From positions 1 through 64,000 of IMG/VR virus record IMGVR_UViG_3300027806_000042: a stretch of DNA of 64,000 nt; one strand, 5' to 3'. Numbering within the stretch: the first letter of the stretch is position 1; each line of letters opens with the position of its first letter. The DNA is from a virus. The translations under genes were made by a program, and so were the position numbers. The notes below the pieces were generated by a model. That model had not been told where the DNA came from. It did no database searches and saw nothing but the letters and a program-made list of their open reading frames with translations. This document shows positions 32,801 to 42,074 of the stretch, one piece after another.

Positions 32801-33193
32801 GGCAGTCTTAGCTTGCTCACCAAGGCCCTTACTTTCAGCCTCTTGCATGGCAAGATCAAATAAGGCTTGCTGCTTTCTAGTGCCTTCGGAAAGCTGACTT
32901 GTGCCGTAGTCTGAAATGGCTTGGCCTACATTCCTTAAACCACGGCCAACAATGTTATCCTCCATGCCGGGGACAACATTGATAATTGATCCAGCGGCAG
33001 TAGGAATCTGCCCAACGCCGCGCATAAGATAACCATACGCATCAGGTATGGCTTTCTTTTGTCTATCAAATGACTGCTCAATAATCGGGCGGTAGCGAGG
33101 GTCTAAAGCAATCTGCCGTTCGGCTTGCTCTTGCGGGATATTATCTGGAACCTCTACAAAAGACCCATCAGGGAGCGGAATATAATAACTCAT
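26861..33193 (-). CDS. giant polyvalent-type internal virion protein, 2110 aa
   Basis: Probably packaged and injected with the DNA. ATG 33193 (MSYYIPLPDGSFVEVP) overlaps the previous stop. Parts: an N-terminal domain with an IPQEQAERQI motif; Gly/Ala-rich hydrophobic stretches at ~145-170 and ~330-345, possibly membrane-active; a zinc-metalloprotease-like HEAFH (H884, E885, H888) in AAHEAFHVLQDYYG; and a C-terminal region (~1480-1830) with KALASFSGFIRNTITLAPPFMLANLWRG, which resembles LPD38, a domain of phage polyvalent proteins. Giant proteins like this replace a tape measure or ejection proteins in some short-tailed phages. It is the last gene of the leftward late operon. Confidence 0.85.
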   Translation of the reverse strand: MSYYIPLPDGSFVEVPDNIPQEQAERQIALDPRYRPIIEQSFDRQKKAIPDAYGYLMRGVGQIPTAAGSIINVVPGMEDNIVGRGLRNVGQAISDYGTSQLSEGTRKQQALFDLAMQEAESKGLGEQAKTALAEAIRNPRIVAGVAIESLPSLATALVGGLAVRGAAGVASRVAGRQLAQTTATRAGVAGAVGTESLLEGGSSADEVYRTITALSPEQLQRSPEYQELLKQGLNPDEAKERLAVSAARQAAAQTAVISGTVGAALPGAEGAMFRPMTRRGVVGRALGTSLSELGQEAGQEGGAALSENIARQRAEVDRELLAGVGSRATMGAIVGAGVGAGVGAARRGPGPEIDRTEDAELRDALQAGQPEFQRAAIVERGLNIPAEDFLSRPAEEQEKLFASAQEALRPAPSIRQISPEDFSAAAQGLRSGENQEAALGTLASQYIADQIKDKPSYTVSVPSLQAYLSGIAGRQIPMGEVKAALDRQIQSAENQSGEFGFSLGKGESKKGKIKKYVANNLSSQSSEIANERIAAVEEGRVETPMGAPSEAPEGPGFALPSDVKQTLQDLRGGVKPKQQSLVQFLRKAGGLNNTGYMAGEVSNILGSNKALPGLINNQPRTPIKNQNGKTVGYKGGLTLDRAREKLVEEGFLPEDADINDMLNAIREELSGGGVNFGLTEDYEGQERQRAAQQLERALDEAGVTARDSDEDIARALGFEVPSTPVTEGDVEALDQARFANAPAKPLGPAEEYSARNQPGQATQPEQATKPSPAFDFMAVINDRLNKIRAKGKQGEAIATAIERDMKSGKFQPEQIYAAFKAGEVMAAILPAGANHEIRFVERILKNDIEAQGRRLAPIDTAASGIIEISLSDSVLSMAQETAAHEAFHVLQDYYGQYDPAFKKLMGQSFKDNMTLDQVDSTIKRKLQTIRMPGSKDSYWDFLKSTLPGNIESAREAEAYVFGSLHDAAKRGVPMTGLKPSFTRFVNMLTKFTRRMGNSLRGDGFNSPDDVFGRVVEGDAGRFAGDAAPEFRGSESSARLPQSIIESANIKLESEGGLKGALQRAEFGILTPEETARYSRTSSPEGIEYKKNLDDQRAAWSKMDWRRKTIEDYSEKLREPNLTDDGIFKIQKRIQNARMKYKEAVTEAELVGIGEFDPFPADIRFTAKIGEFPGDEKYMYRSYAPEGFPFASLQHDYHNPAYRIPERGAASEEYSARTLPKISAAHQSAIDKVTGTYGQEPDSLFRKALDALTGARAKYTFLYGGEKPGEAPVKRRVNARTSLVLSSVNQAYPAHLLDQLLRSKGRPDLATAGRSWEGSMNNDARIAYMMNGGGYKFNIARGVLERDPAVKSMQAMIAGRVSTKPEESKAFQTYLVASQERDLRKQGRAGFTNLTDTEINNVIRESERDFPAWKEAKKDLNNWNNSLLQILVDTGVIDKETKDKLMGSFYTPLYRTMEDDAYHNADQIIGPSTAGTFKNPSDALKKREGGEDPIGDLFENIIRNADAIVKSGLKNVAMRNTAKGMEFAGLAEKVPTRLQGAKNILTIRENGKDVHYRIDDPLMMVAISTAPPQIQNSFVKALASFSGFIRNTITLAPPFMLANLWRGRQMAYVQEGVPFFNFFTRGFKDTLKQTTAYTSIGDVSGFGGYTWGQGGPDVTKELKRRVRMEDGTASMLDRAMGFVKSLERAGEVTEFAERTRLVNHLVSKGVDPDEAAFQAYLLAPYSRRGIGTGIFGGLISTLAPLIPFLNAKIQGTYRLMENEKNLGAKKFIGRLVARGAVLGLFSVAAAIYAAESDPEEWDNEPIERKMLYDIAYVNGTTVLLPRAFEVGTWFGAIPVMVYDAYRKQHGGDLARAFAFAFTNTLGSSPIPAAVDPLLTVMTNYDFFRQRQLESAGMQSRPASERVQEDTSRVAEGVAYAINNTIGQLPRGAKMEISPIQAQSILQGYLGTTGVMILSAIDGFLGWTGVTPGKPAGPLGDPNTPLGIATTLSGMRRFIKGDEEKVSRFVGDFYDLKREVTQWTTAMNDARLAGDMARANEIASERSDLFSLKKQVDKASRDVGEISRRMRAIQNNPNMDPQEKADALVPLRQRRNQITGTIMEQAMDRGVR

Positions 33194-34563
33194 TGAGGGG
33201 CGGGCCAAAGATTGGGTTGACGAATCTGGCCGGGTGGTGGCCTGCCAGAACCTTGCGTTGGGGCCGGGGTTTCAAACAATGTTGGATTAGCCCCGCCTCG
33301 CAATGCGAGAAGCCTTCTAATTTCATCTGCCTGCGCTTCAAGTCGCGCACGCTGATCAATTAAACCTTGTCTTTCTGTTCGATCAGTTGTTTCCCTAATT
33401 TGCTCATTCAGCCCAGCAATACGCCGCGTATAATCTGGAAGCGCCCGTTGCAAACTTTGTGCGCTAGCAAGTTCGTTTTGTTCCTCCCTAGCCGCCACCC
33501 TTTCCGCCCTACGCTCCGCACGATCACCAGCAGCCTCACCCAACCGCAATTCACTCAACCTTAGTTGACGTTCCTGATTAGTGATAATGCCGCGGCGATA
33601 GGCTTCCTCAGTCTGAGCGCGACGGATAGTGATTTCATCCTGAATACCTTGACGCTCACCCAAACGACCTTGGCGCATTTCTTGCGTATAGGATTCCAAA
33701 CCACGCAACCCACCCTGCCCAAGATTAGCAAGAGCGTTAGGGTCTTTACTCGCCATCATAGCAAGGCCAGCCTGCATCAAGCCGGTATTAACAGCATCCT
33801 TCCGGTAATCTTCCCGGCTCTGTCCAGTAGCCCTTGGACGGTCATACAAGGCTTGTATGGTGGGGTCTGTGGTTTGACCGGATGGTTGTGCCGCTACAGC
33901 GTTAATACCAGCGCCAGCGCGTGTGGGGCTAGGGGCTTGTCTTGGTTGACCGGGCGGCGGCGCAGGCGGGCCGTATGGTTCACTAGCGGCACGTTCAGCG
34001 GGCGGCGTGGATTCAGTGCTGGCAGGGGCGGCGGGTCTCTGCGCTGGCGCTGGCGTGGCGGCAGGTTGTTCAGGTGAAAATGGAGGCGCAACACCAAGAC
34101 GTTCAGCAAGGGCAGAAGGCTCAATACCATATTGCCTTGCAACATTATCAATCATGGCAGGTGTGCGAAGCGATGGGTCCAAAGACAATTCCGCCGCAGC
34201 CGCATCAAGAAGGCGCGGGCTTGTGGAGCGCGGCAAACCAGATGGCATCGGCCTAAAAACAGGCAATCCACCACCCTCAGCCATCCGAACAACACCACCT
34301 TCGCGGAAAGCCTCAATACCAGCCTCCTCCTCTTGCGGCTGTTCTTCAGGGTAATACTCAGGCTGCGCTTGGCTTGCAGCTTCCTCAGCCATGCTAGACT
34401 GTGGCGCTGGACTAGCCATAGCGCCCTGCCTCATTTGCTGGCGCCGCTTCATTTCTGATAGCACCAAGTAAGACGGGGCCAATCCAGTAGGATTCTGCAA
34501 CTCACCGGAAAGCTGCATGTCAGAAGCGTTCTTTAATGCGTCCTGAACCTGAAGAATGTTCAT
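33190..34563 (-). CDS. structural/internal virion protein, 457 aa
   Basis: ATG 34563 (MNILQVQDALKN) is chosen because the longer frame enters the upstream gene. Gln-, Pro- and Ala-rich low-complexity segments (residues ~55-245), then a coiled-coil C-terminal half (RLSELRLGEAAGDRAERRAERV). A motif GGVVRMAEGGGL resembles glycine-rich segments common in podovirus internal proteins. It immediately precedes the giant protein and is probably an ejection or internal-core partner. Confidence 0.6.
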   Translation of the reverse strand: MNILQVQDALKNASDMQLSGELQNPTGLAPSYLVLSEMKRRQQMRQGAMASPAPQSSMAEEAASQAQPEYYPEEQPQEEEAGIEAFREGGVVRMAEGGGLPVFRPMPSGLPRSTSPRLLDAAAAELSLDPSLRTPAMIDNVARQYGIEPSALAERLGVAPPFSPEQPAATPAPAQRPAAPASTESTPPAERAASEPYGPPAPPPGQPRQAPSPTRAGAGINAVAAQPSGQTTDPTIQALYDRPRATGQSREDYRKDAVNTGLMQAGLAMMASKDPNALANLGQGGLRGLESYTQEMRQGRLGERQGIQDEITIRRAQTEEAYRRGIITNQERQLRLSELRLGEAAGDRAERRAERVAAREEQNELASAQSLQRALPDYTRRIAGLNEQIRETTDRTERQGLIDQRARLEAQADEIRRLLALRGGANPTLFETPAPTQGSGRPPPGQIRQPNLWPAPQ

Positions 34564-34570
34564 ATCAACC

Positions 34571-35554
34571 TCACCGGTTATATTGATTGTAAGCACCCAA
34601 ACCAGCAATCCCAAGGCCCGCAATCTGTGTCAGAGGGTTTGGATTAGCATAAGTATTCTGGACCGTAGCAGGGGTTACAGGCGTCCCTCGCAAAATACGA
34701 GAAAGGAAATCAATGTTGCCTTTCTCATTGTCCCTTTGGTCAAGGAAGTCCTGATAAGCCGTATCAAGTTCACGTTGCGTTTGCTGTTGCTGGGTAGAAC
34801 CCACCTGCTGTAGTGCTTGCGCCCGCTGCAAACCAAGCCCCTGCTCGGTAGCCCCAAGCTGCCCAAGGGCAGAACCAGCCTGCATACCAAGGCCAGCCCC
34901 CGACAAACCAAACTGCGCCCCTGCCAAGCGTTGCTGCTCGGTCAAACCTTGCGCCTGGATAGATGCAGCCCGATCACGTTCAAACTGACCCTGAGCCTGT
35001 TCAAAAGCCTTCTGCCTGCCAGCGCCCTCAATATCTGAAAGCTGCCTGCCAAGGCCACGTTGCGCCACGCCCTCTTGAATGCCTTGACGATACCCACCAA
35101 AGGCCCCTGCCTTAATGGCTTGAGTTTCCCGAGAAGGCCGACCCTCTTGGAAATCCTGCACCGCAGAAGCCTTCTGCCGGTCAATCACCTGCTGCATATA
35201 AGGCGACATATACTGCTCTGCCTGCTGCGAACCAAAAGATGATTGCTGGATTGGGGCAGTTTGATAGTTAGAAGCAGCCAATCCGGTAAGGCCAGCCTGC
35301 CCGGTTAATGCCGCACCCGCTTGGACATTCTGAGCGCCTTGGACGTTTCTGGTTTGTTGAAAGCCAGCCTGCGTATCAAGGTTAAAGTCAGCAATTCGCT
35401 GACCACCATAGCTGACATAAGGCTGGTTTGATTCTTCCTCGGCCCGCTCCATCATCCGTTCAAAATATGGACGAGCATATTCAGGAAGATTGGAAGTGTT
35501 AGTTGTGGATTGTGTGGATCCACTGCTGCCGCTGCTACCGCTGCTACCGCCCAT
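34571..35554 (-). CDS. structural/internal virion protein, 327 aa
   Basis: Start at MGGSSGSSGSSG, behind GAAGGA. Ser/Gly-rich start, then Gln/Ala-rich helical sequence (EQAQGQFERDRAASIQAQ, RELDTAYQDFLDQRDNEKG), ending in a glycine-rich, mildly hydrophobic segment (PLTQIAGLGIAGLGAYNQ). This architecture is known from podovirus-like internal or tail proteins. Function inferred from position. Confidence 0.6.
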   Translation of the reverse strand: MGGSSGSSGSSGSTQSTTNTSNLPEYARPYFERMMERAEEESNQPYVSYGGQRIADFNLDTQAGFQQTRNVQGAQNVQAGAALTGQAGLTGLAASNYQTAPIQQSSFGSQQAEQYMSPYMQQVIDRQKASAVQDFQEGRPSRETQAIKAGAFGGYRQGIQEGVAQRGLGRQLSDIEGAGRQKAFEQAQGQFERDRAASIQAQGLTEQQRLAGAQFGLSGAGLGMQAGSALGQLGATEQGLGLQRAQALQQVGSTQQQQTQRELDTAYQDFLDQRDNEKGNIDFLSRILRGTPVTPATVQNTYANPNPLTQIAGLGIAGLGAYNQYNR

Positions 35555-35555
35555 A

Positions 35556-35969
35556 TTAAATATCCTTCTCAAACATCGTCAAGCCACGCTTTACACCGTA
35601 AGGTTCAAGCAGCTTAATCCAGCCTTCCCGGCCATGACCCTCAATAGCTTCGCAATCCTGATCCTTGGCAAACTTAGTAATAACATCAATCATCTGGTTC
35701 CGCCAAGAACGAATATCATTACCACCAGTAAAAAGGGAGGTCAGAACCCTTTTAGACGGGTAATCCGTAACAGTGGTTACTTCACACCCCATGATTTGCT
35801 TATCATCATCAAAGGCAATCCATAGTTGATAGCGCCCCATTTGAGAAAAACTATAAACATCATAAAGCATAAACCTACCATTAGTCACTTCAACGGCAGG
35901 TTTAAGGAAAACTTTTACTGTATCCCAAACATCATTTATGTATTCAGGAGGAACAAGGCTTACATTCAT
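35556..35969 (-). CDS. GNAT-like phage protein, 137 aa
   Basis: Alpha/beta protein: YQLWIAFDDDKQIMGCEVTTVTDYPSKRVLTSLFTGGNDI, then KDQDCEAIEGHGREGWIKLLEPYGVKRG. The layout is that of a GNAT acetyltransferase fold found in virion modules, where the typical acetyl-CoA loop is poorly conserved. It may be a structural protein rather than an enzyme. Overlaps the upstream gene by 4 bp. Confidence 0.65.
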   Translation of the reverse strand: MNVSLVPPEYINDVWDTVKVFLKPAVEVTNGRFMLYDVYSFSQMGRYQLWIAFDDDKQIMGCEVTTVTDYPSKRVLTSLFTGGNDIRSWRNQMIDVITKFAKDQDCEAIEGHGREGWIKLLEPYGVKRGLTMFEKDI

Positions 35970-37267
35970 TGTTCATGGACCAAAGAACCGGCCTTCAATC
36001 GCCCAGGTTGCTTAGTTGATCCAGTCTTTTGCTTGCGAATACCATCCATCATTTCATGTAATCGCCTAGCGCCAGCGTCCGTTGACCCGTCACCAATGGC
36101 CGATACAATATCAGAAGGAATCACAAATTCGCCATCCGCAAGCCTTACCTTCTGGCGCCCCTCAATACTGCCGGGGACAAGATCATCTAGCCCGCCGCCC
36201 GCACCACGGATGCGACCGCCTGTAATCCGGTCCTTTAAGGCCATGAAGGCATCATCACCCATGGCACTACGGAACCGCTCAATAGCCTCTTGGGGCTTAG
36301 GATGCTCACCAAGCAAAGCGGCCTTAGCTTCATTCATGAGATTAGCGGTTGTCTCTTGGTTGCCTTGGCGAAGATCAGCTAGGCCACCCTTGGCAAAATA
36401 CCGATACTCAGAGGAGTAACCGGGACGGTAATCTGAGGATGGGGCGTTCCATTGACGGGGGTTAGAAGGAAACCTCTCAGGGTATTTGCTTGCGTCATAC
36501 GGAGTTTCACCCGGCATTGCAGTGGGGGCAAAGGCATCGGTGGCGGTTGTGTATGCCCCGCCAGCCGTGATGGCGGCAGGAATGGGATTAGCAATCACAT
36601 TACTTCCCAATTTACTAAGCGCGGCGCCAGGATTATTTAGAACATCAGTGGCCGTATTCCCTGCGTGGGCAAATTTATTAGAAATAGTCTCCCCAAATGT
36701 AGGGGCGGCAGGACCAACATCAGCAACAGAACCATAGACTTGAGTGGGGGCGATTGGCCCCATAATATCTCCTGCCGGAATAGCAGAACTAGCTTGAGTA
36801 GCGGCCTGCGTGGCGGCTTCTGTCCCCGCCTGAGCGGTAGCCTGAGTAGCAGCTTCTGTCCCTGCTTGAGTGGCACCTTGAGCCGCAGCATCAAATCCTG
36901 CTTGGGTAGCAGCCTCGCCAACACCAGAGAACAACTGACCGCCAGCATAAGTGGTGGCGCCAGCAATCAAGCCTTTAGTAAGCGCCCTTTCCGTGCTATC
37001 GCCTTGTGCCGCACCAAGCGCAGTCCCTGTCAAGCCAGCGGCAGCAGCGCCACCCAAAGGCCCGCCTAAAGCAGTCCCTGCAACACCCGCCGCAACAGGC
37101 AGCAATGACGCAAAGTTAAAGGCTTCCGGCAAGCCTGTATGGGGATTGGTAGTGAACCTACGGCCCGTCAACTGCTCAATACCAGCAAGCTCCTTGTCGC
37201 TCACATGGACAAGATTATTGTCACCGTTCCGGCCATATCTTGCTAGACCATTGGCTACATTCTTCAT
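35966..37267 (-). CDS. tail/virion structural protein with VRLADGEFVIPSD motif, 433 aa
   Basis: The N-terminal part is Gly/Ala-rich and hydrophobic (SLLPVAAGVAGTALGGPLGG), followed by Ala/Gln/Thr repeats (TQAGTEAATQA). Near the C-terminus is VRLADGEFVIPSDIVSAIGDGSTDAGARRLHEMMDGIR, a block highly conserved in aquatic short-tailed phages. Likely a virion-internal or tail-associated protein. Confidence 0.7.
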   Translation of the reverse strand: MKNVANGLARYGRNGDNNLVHVSDKELAGIEQLTGRRFTTNPHTGLPEAFNFASLLPVAAGVAGTALGGPLGGAAAAGLTGTALGAAQGDSTERALTKGLIAGATTYAGGQLFSGVGEAATQAGFDAAAQGATQAGTEAATQATAQAGTEAATQAATQASSAIPAGDIMGPIAPTQVYGSVADVGPAAPTFGETISNKFAHAGNTATDVLNNPGAALSKLGSNVIANPIPAAITAGGAYTTATDAFAPTAMPGETPYDASKYPERFPSNPRQWNAPSSDYRPGYSSEYRYFAKGGLADLRQGNQETTANLMNEAKAALLGEHPKPQEAIERFRSAMGDDAFMALKDRITGGRIRGAGGGLDDLVPGSIEGRQKVRLADGEFVIPSDIVSAIGDGSTDAGARRLHEMMDGIRKQKTGSTKQPGRLKAGSLVHEQ

Positions 37268-37277
37268 GACATTACCC

Positions 37278-37850
37278 CTAAACTGACGTAACCGTTGCTA
37301 TGACGGATGGAATAGCAGGACAAAAAGCAGTTGCACCTTCAGCTATAAGTTGCACGGCAGCATCTTCCACGGCCCACATAATCTCTATGTAATCCCCACC
37401 GAGCAAAGGAACAATAAAATTCCAAGCAGGAATTAACTCAGATTTTGTTCCCTGAATAGAAACCTTACCAGTTGAATTACTTATATCTGTACCATTTCTT
37501 CTTAACCATATCCAGATATAGTGACTTGAACCACTACTCTGATCTATTTGCGCCGAAAACTGTATGTTGTATATTCCACGATTCTTGACCGTAATGCGAC
37601 TATTATTAGTTACACCTACCTGATTAGCAGAAACGGTAGAATTAAACTTCATGGCATAGGCTGTATTAGCAGCCGCAGCCGTTTGGGTAGTCGTGTCGTA
37701 GAAGGAACCGTAGTAACCAGAAGCCTCAGCAAAGTTAGGGGAACCCTCAAACGTCCTATCTAGGTTCTGGTCTATGGCCCGATGGAATTGCATCGCCCAT
37801 TGGGCATCATATTCCTCCGGTGGGGTAGGTAGCCTAGCCCGCCCTATCAT
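37278..37850 (-). CDS. tail-fibre-like protein, C1q/TNF-type C-terminal domain, 190 aa
   Basis: The N-terminus ([28 protein letters not shown]) is a short attachment segment. The remainder is a beta-sandwich pattern ([31 protein letters not shown]) of the C1q/TNF-like type found on phage fibres and appendages. It overlaps the upstream gene by 4 bp. Confidence 0.65.
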   Translation of the reverse strand: MIGRARLPTPPEEYDAQWAMQFHRAIDQNLDRTFEGSPNFAEASGYYGSFYDTTTQTAAAANTAYAMKFNSTVSANQVGVTNNSRITVKNRGIYNIQFSAQIDQSSGSSHYIWIWLRRNGTDISNSTGKVSIQGTKSELIPAWNFIVPLLGGDYIEIMWAVEDAAVQLIAEGATAFCPAIPSVIATVTSV

Positions 37851-39922
37851 CGCCGCCCGTCCGTTCTAACGTCAATCCTAGGAACACCTAGGCGCCATGC
37901 CACCCCTACAGCCGTGCTTTCCACCCTCAAACTCATCATGCGGCCTCGCAGCCGGAAATAAGTCTGGTCAGTGAATTGCTCAATAGGCAAGGTAGCAGTC
38001 CTGACCGTATTGTTGTTTGAGGATTGCTTGAAATTACCACCTGAATAATCCTGCGTTTTCAGCACAAAATTAACAGAAGGATTGGCGTTGCTACTATCCC
38101 TGAATGTAACGTCAGGAATCATGCGCCACGCAAAGCCAAACTGTTCACCCTCTCCAATCTCAAACGGGGCGCTTTCAATATAAGCCGAAATAGGGGCAAA
38201 CGGGTTCACCGAACCATCATCCTGCCCTAGTTCATGGAAATAGATATAACCGTCCGTTGAAGCGGCACGGGGGTAATCTTCAATCCCCCGATCAATCCAA
38301 GCCGTTCTTACAATGGACCCAACAAACCAAACATTTTCATTGTAGTTATACACCACATAGCGGTCATTCTCAGATGAATCGGCAGAAGGGTAAAACCACC
38401 ACACTTCATTAAAAGCCATATTGCTACCGGCTGTAATCTTTTCAGCCTGATCATAGTTTATGTCGTTGAAAACATAGTCTTTCACGGAGCATGGCAAGCC
38501 CGCAAGGCGACCATTATAGACATAGAAACCATTGGTCCCCATCCAGAATACCATATCATTAGCCGCCGCAACCCCGTTAGAGGCTAGAAGGGAAGTCAAG
38601 CCAATTTGGGCAATGGAGTATTCAAAGGGCGCCCCGATGTATCTCAGGGAATGAACGGCAGCGTCCGTCCAAACAAGGATTTCCTGCCTTGTTTCTAGGG
38701 CAGTCATAAACTCAGAACCGGTAGGAATTCTAATACCGCCCGCCGAGTTTAACTCAGTAGGCGTCCAATCAGCAGGGTTCTCAGTGTCGGACCATCGAAC
38801 CAATAATCTATCTTGCAGGCCGGAAACAATATCAGAACAACCAAAAGCCAACACCTTCCGATCTTGGTCTGTAACCATAATTTGCCGGGAAACCCCTGGA
38901 ACGTCAGATGCACCAGCAACGCTAGACAGTAAAACCGCCCTAACCCCCAAACCAGAAGCATTTGACCAATAGTAAATTGGTCCGTCATTGGGATTGATAA
39001 CCAAATCCTGCCCAAAGTTATCAGCAGACCAAACCCTGAGTTTTTGCCCCGTGACAAGACCGGTAGCAGCGGAACCCCAGCCCGTTCCAGAATAGGCCGT
39101 AAGCGCCCTTGAACTAAGGGTTTGAGATACGCTTACCGTATAGGTTCCAACCCCGCCAGAACCCGTCCCTAGGGCCGTTATGTAGGTTGCGTTTGAACCC
39201 GGTGGGGATGCAGCTACACCCGTCCCAACAATCAACTGCCCAACCGCCAATGTGCCGGAAGCAACCGCCGAAACTGTTAGTGTCGTGCCGCTAAAGGAAC
39301 CTGTGAAGGAAACGCTGCCCGTAATACCGCCCCATGTGCCAGCCCCCCAACCGTTGCCATACAATGTGGAATCAAGGCCGGTTTGAATTTGAAAGGCGGC
39401 AGATACAGAACCACCACCCGTAGCGTCAGACGTTGCATTTAAGGGAGAGGTAATGAGAAACACACTTGAATTGGTGACAGTGACAATCTCATATTCACCG
39501 TTAAGGGTCAGCCCGCCTACGGCGCTGGCGCCGGTAAATGTGACAAAATCATTCACCACCGCCCCATGATTAGGAATGGTGACAGTAATAGTGGCAGAGC
39601 CATTAACCGTAGTGAAAGGGTTAGATTGAACTATCGTGGTTCTGAGTGGGGTAATGTCATTAAACGTCCCGCCACGTTCAATGTAGTATTTCAAATGCGT
39701 CCCAACACCGAGGAAGTAGTTGTTATTCAAGTCAGTGAATGGCTTTAAGCTACGGCACACGCCGAGGAACGGTAATGATGTAGCTTTCTGCCATCCCCCA
39801 ATTTTCTCAGGGGCGCCCGATCTAAACCTTACCTTATCAACCTCAGACCAAGAACCAGACGAAGCATAACGTGATCCGTCATGCTGGATTCCTGGGGTGA
39901 AGGAGAGTTTCTTTAGGGGCAT
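37847..39922 (-). CDS. tail stabilisation/needle-hub protein, P22 gp10-like, 691 aa
   Basis: ATG 39922 gives the conserved start [12 protein letters not shown]; a GTG at 39940 is in frame. The signature [22 protein letters not shown] occurs in podovirus tail hub or tubular-B-type proteins. Residues ~100-250 contain inserted Ig-like or glycine-rich stretches ([19 protein letters not shown]). Probably closes the portal-adaptor channel and carries the fibres. Confidence 0.75.
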   Translation of the reverse strand: MPLKKLSFTPGIQHDGSRYASSGSWSEVDKVRFRSGAPEKIGGWQKATSLPFLGVCRSLKPFTDLNNNYFLGVGTHLKYYIERGGTFNDITPLRTTIVQSNPFTTVNGSATITVTIPNHGAVVNDFVTFTGASAVGGLTLNGEYEIVTVTNSSVFLITSPLNATSDATGGGSVSAAFQIQTGLDSTLYGNGWGAGTWGGITGSVSFTGSFSGTTLTVSAVASGTLAVGQLIVGTGVAASPPGSNATYITALGTGSGGVGTYTVSVSQTLSSRALTAYSGTGWGSAATGLVTGQKLRVWSADNFGQDLVINPNDGPIYYWSNASGLGVRAVLLSSVAGASDVPGVSRQIMVTDQDRKVLAFGCSDIVSGLQDRLLVRWSDTENPADWTPTELNSAGGIRIPTGSEFMTALETRQEILVWTDAAVHSLRYIGAPFEYSIAQIGLTSLLASNGVAAANDMVFWMGTNGFYVYNGRLAGLPCSVKDYVFNDINYDQAEKITAGSNMAFNEVWWFYPSADSSENDRYVVYNYNENVWFVGSIVRTAWIDRGIEDYPRAASTDGYIYFHELGQDDGSVNPFAPISAYIESAPFEIGEGEQFGFAWRMIPDVTFRDSSNANPSVNFVLKTQDYSGGNFKQSSNNNTVRTATLPIEQFTDQTYFRLRGRMMSLRVESTAVGVAWRLGVPRIDVRTDGRR

Positions 39923-39927
39923 ATACC

Positions 39928-41637
39928 CTAAAACTCCCACAAGATGTTGGCTTCGCCAGCGTCAAAAGTATTGCTGCCCGTATTGGTTAGGCGTACCCGG
40001 TCCAATGGACCTGACAAAGACACCACACCCGTTGATATGGCGCCGCGAATTGCGTCGTTACCGATCAGCACCCCACGCGAAATCCAAACATTTCCTGAAA
40101 CATTAAATAACGTTACCTCACCAAACCACGTTCGCGTTGCGGAATTAGTGTCCCGCGTTAAAATAAAGCCAGTAGAGAAATTTCCTTCAATGGTGGGATT
40201 GGCAAGGTCGCGGATAGCCTGCACGCCAGAGGTGTAGCCACTTGTTTTAACAGAGCCAGAACCAATCTGCATCAAGAAATTATCGGTGCCGGTCAGACTT
40301 ACCCCATTAAAAATGAGCGTAATCCGTCGCACCCCTGCCGGAATGCTGGTGAAGTCAATCGCCGTGCCGCTTGTGGTTGCCTGCGCTGTTCCGCGCTGGA
40401 TTTGCAGGGCTTTGTCATCCACATTCACCGGCCCAACCAGATTGATTGCACCAGAACCGGGGATGGTGGCGCGCAACACGCGGCGGTCTGAAGCACGCGA
40501 ACCGGGTGGTGTTGCGGTAATCACCAAAGCACTACTACCGTCCGTGTTCACCGCCATATCCATTGACGAAACAGGCGCAAAGTTTTCATTCAGCGCTTGG
40601 ATGGTGCCGGTTCGTGAATTTGACGCACTGGCGTCAACCGCGCGAAGATAAAGAACCGTGAAAGCCTGCCCCGGCACATTATCAAGAGCAGCGAATGAAT
40701 TGCCGCCTGAATTGTTCACTTGGAACAGTCGGCTTCCGCCTGCCGAAATGTCCAGCACATTTGAAGCAGACTGATAAATCCCCGTATCCGTATCACCCGA
40801 AAACGAATAAGCAGGCGCGGCGGCGGTGCCGGAACCAACTGACTGTATTTGCCCTGTTGAATTGATAACCATGCGCGTAGCAAGTGCGCCATTCCCCCCT
40901 GTCTGGAACCCAATGCCGTTGCCGGTTTCGAAAATCCGCACATCAGCATCTTCACCAGCCGCGTTTTTTATATCAATGTATCCGCCACCGCCATTGCGCG
41001 TGATTTCAATGGAGCCGTCTTGGGTTAAGTTTATAGAATTGGAACCAGAAATATAAGAAAGAGCAGAGGCCGAAAGACGTAAAACTTCCGTGCCATTAGC
41101 GGAAAATCCTAATTCACCAGCCGTTGGCCCATAAATCCCCGTATCCGTATCACCAAAGGTAACAGAAGGGACAGCAGCAGAACCCTCACCAGCAGCAACA
41201 TTAGTAGTAATGGTATTGGTAGCCGCGTTAAAAGGAACACCAACCGCCACCACATTAGTCGCATCACAATAAACTTGCTGCGTGAACCCGTTAGCAATAG
41301 TCACACCAGACCCAGCCGCAGTCTTAACCACCACACTAAACCCGCCCGTGGTGGCATTGCGGAAGGTGTAGGTCTTATCCGCAGTAGGGACAATTACATT
41401 GCAACTTGCCGCCAGCGTCCCGGTCAATACAAGAACCGCATTACGGGCTTCATCAGCCACCCCACTACCCGTGGTCAGGGTGTAACTAGCCCCTGAAACG
41501 GCAACTGACTGTACCCCAGCAATGGCCTGTTCCAGCAATGTGCCAAGGTTGTAATTGGCTGTATTGTTCCAATTAGCGGCCTGCTCACCAGCCCCAATCA
41601 ATTCCAATCTAAGCGATGGTGAATAGGTAGAAGGCAT
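39928..41637 (-). CDS. tail fibre protein, 569 aa
   Basis: The N-terminus [23 protein letters not shown] is typical of phage fibres that attach to a short tail (gpH/T7-fibre-like repeats of the LIGAG-QA-WN type). Long beta-rich shaft, with [11 protein letters not shown] repeated as [12 protein letters not shown] (FxxDTDTGIY). The final ~150 residues form a distinct C-terminal domain, likely receptor-binding. AAGGG ribosome site. Confidence 0.75.
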   Translation of the reverse strand: MPSTYSPSLRLELIGAGEQAANWNNTANYNLGTLLEQAIAGVQSVAVSGASYTLTTGSGVADEARNAVLVLTGTLAASCNVIVPTADKTYTFRNATTGGFSVVVKTAAGSGVTIANGFTQQVYCDATNVVAVGVPFNAATNTITTNVAAGEGSAAVPSVTFGDTDTGIYGPTAGELGFSANGTEVLRLSASALSYISGSNSINLTQDGSIEITRNGGGGYIDIKNAAGEDADVRIFETGNGIGFQTGGNGALATRMVINSTGQIQSVGSGTAAAPAYSFSGDTDTGIYQSASNVLDISAGGSRLFQVNNSGGNSFAALDNVPGQAFTVLYLRAVDASASNSRTGTIQALNENFAPVSSMDMAVNTDGSSALVITATPPGSRASDRRVLRATIPGSGAINLVGPVNVDDKALQIQRGTAQATTSGTAIDFTSIPAGVRRITLIFNGVSLTGTDNFLMQIGSGSVKTSGYTSGVQAIRDLANPTIEGNFSTGFILTRDTNSATRTWFGEVTLFNVSGNVWISRGVLIGNDAIRGAISTGVVSLSGPLDRVRLTNTGSNTFDAGEANILWEF

Positions 41638-41638
41638 G

Positions 41639-42073
41639 TCAATAAACCCTTATAATCGCCGTTTGGTCGGTAGCAGCCGGAAACCGAATCTCAAACGTAT
41701 TGTTGGAAGCTACCCTAGTTATACCAAAATCCAGCACAATGCAGGCTGGATTAGTGTAGGTATGAACAGGGGTTGAATTGTAAATCAATGCGCCACGGGC
41801 AGCTATCGTAGCGCCCGCCCAAGACACATTGGAAAAGGTCACAATACCACTAGACCCAAACTCTACTGGATTAGATTGCGTCAACACTAACCCGCCCGCA
41901 GTATAACCAGACCCAACAATCTCACCCGTCGCGGTGTAAGCCGTAGTGCTGGAATTAAGGTTAGCGGCCTCAGTGTAAAGGGCTATCTTAAAGACATTAC
42001 CACCAACCCGGAAGTCATGCGCCCCTTCCAAAAGCTGTTTCTTGAATGACGTGCAATATGCGGAAGTAATCAT
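41639..42073 (-). CDS. virion-associated beta-rich protein, 144 aa
   Basis: MITSAYCTSFKKQLLEGAHDF start, then FKIALYTEAANLNSSTTAY, which belongs to a small family next to fibre genes in many podoviruses and siphoviruses. Beta-rich. Precise role unknown. Confidence 0.65.
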   Translation of the reverse strand: MITSAYCTSFKKQLLEGAHDFRVGGNVFKIALYTEAANLNSSTTAYTATGEIVGSGYTAGGLVLTQSNPVEFGSSGIVTFSNVSWAGATIAARGALIYNSTPVHTYTNPACIVLDFGITRVASNNTFEIRFPAATDQTAIIRVY

Positions 42074-42074
42074 A

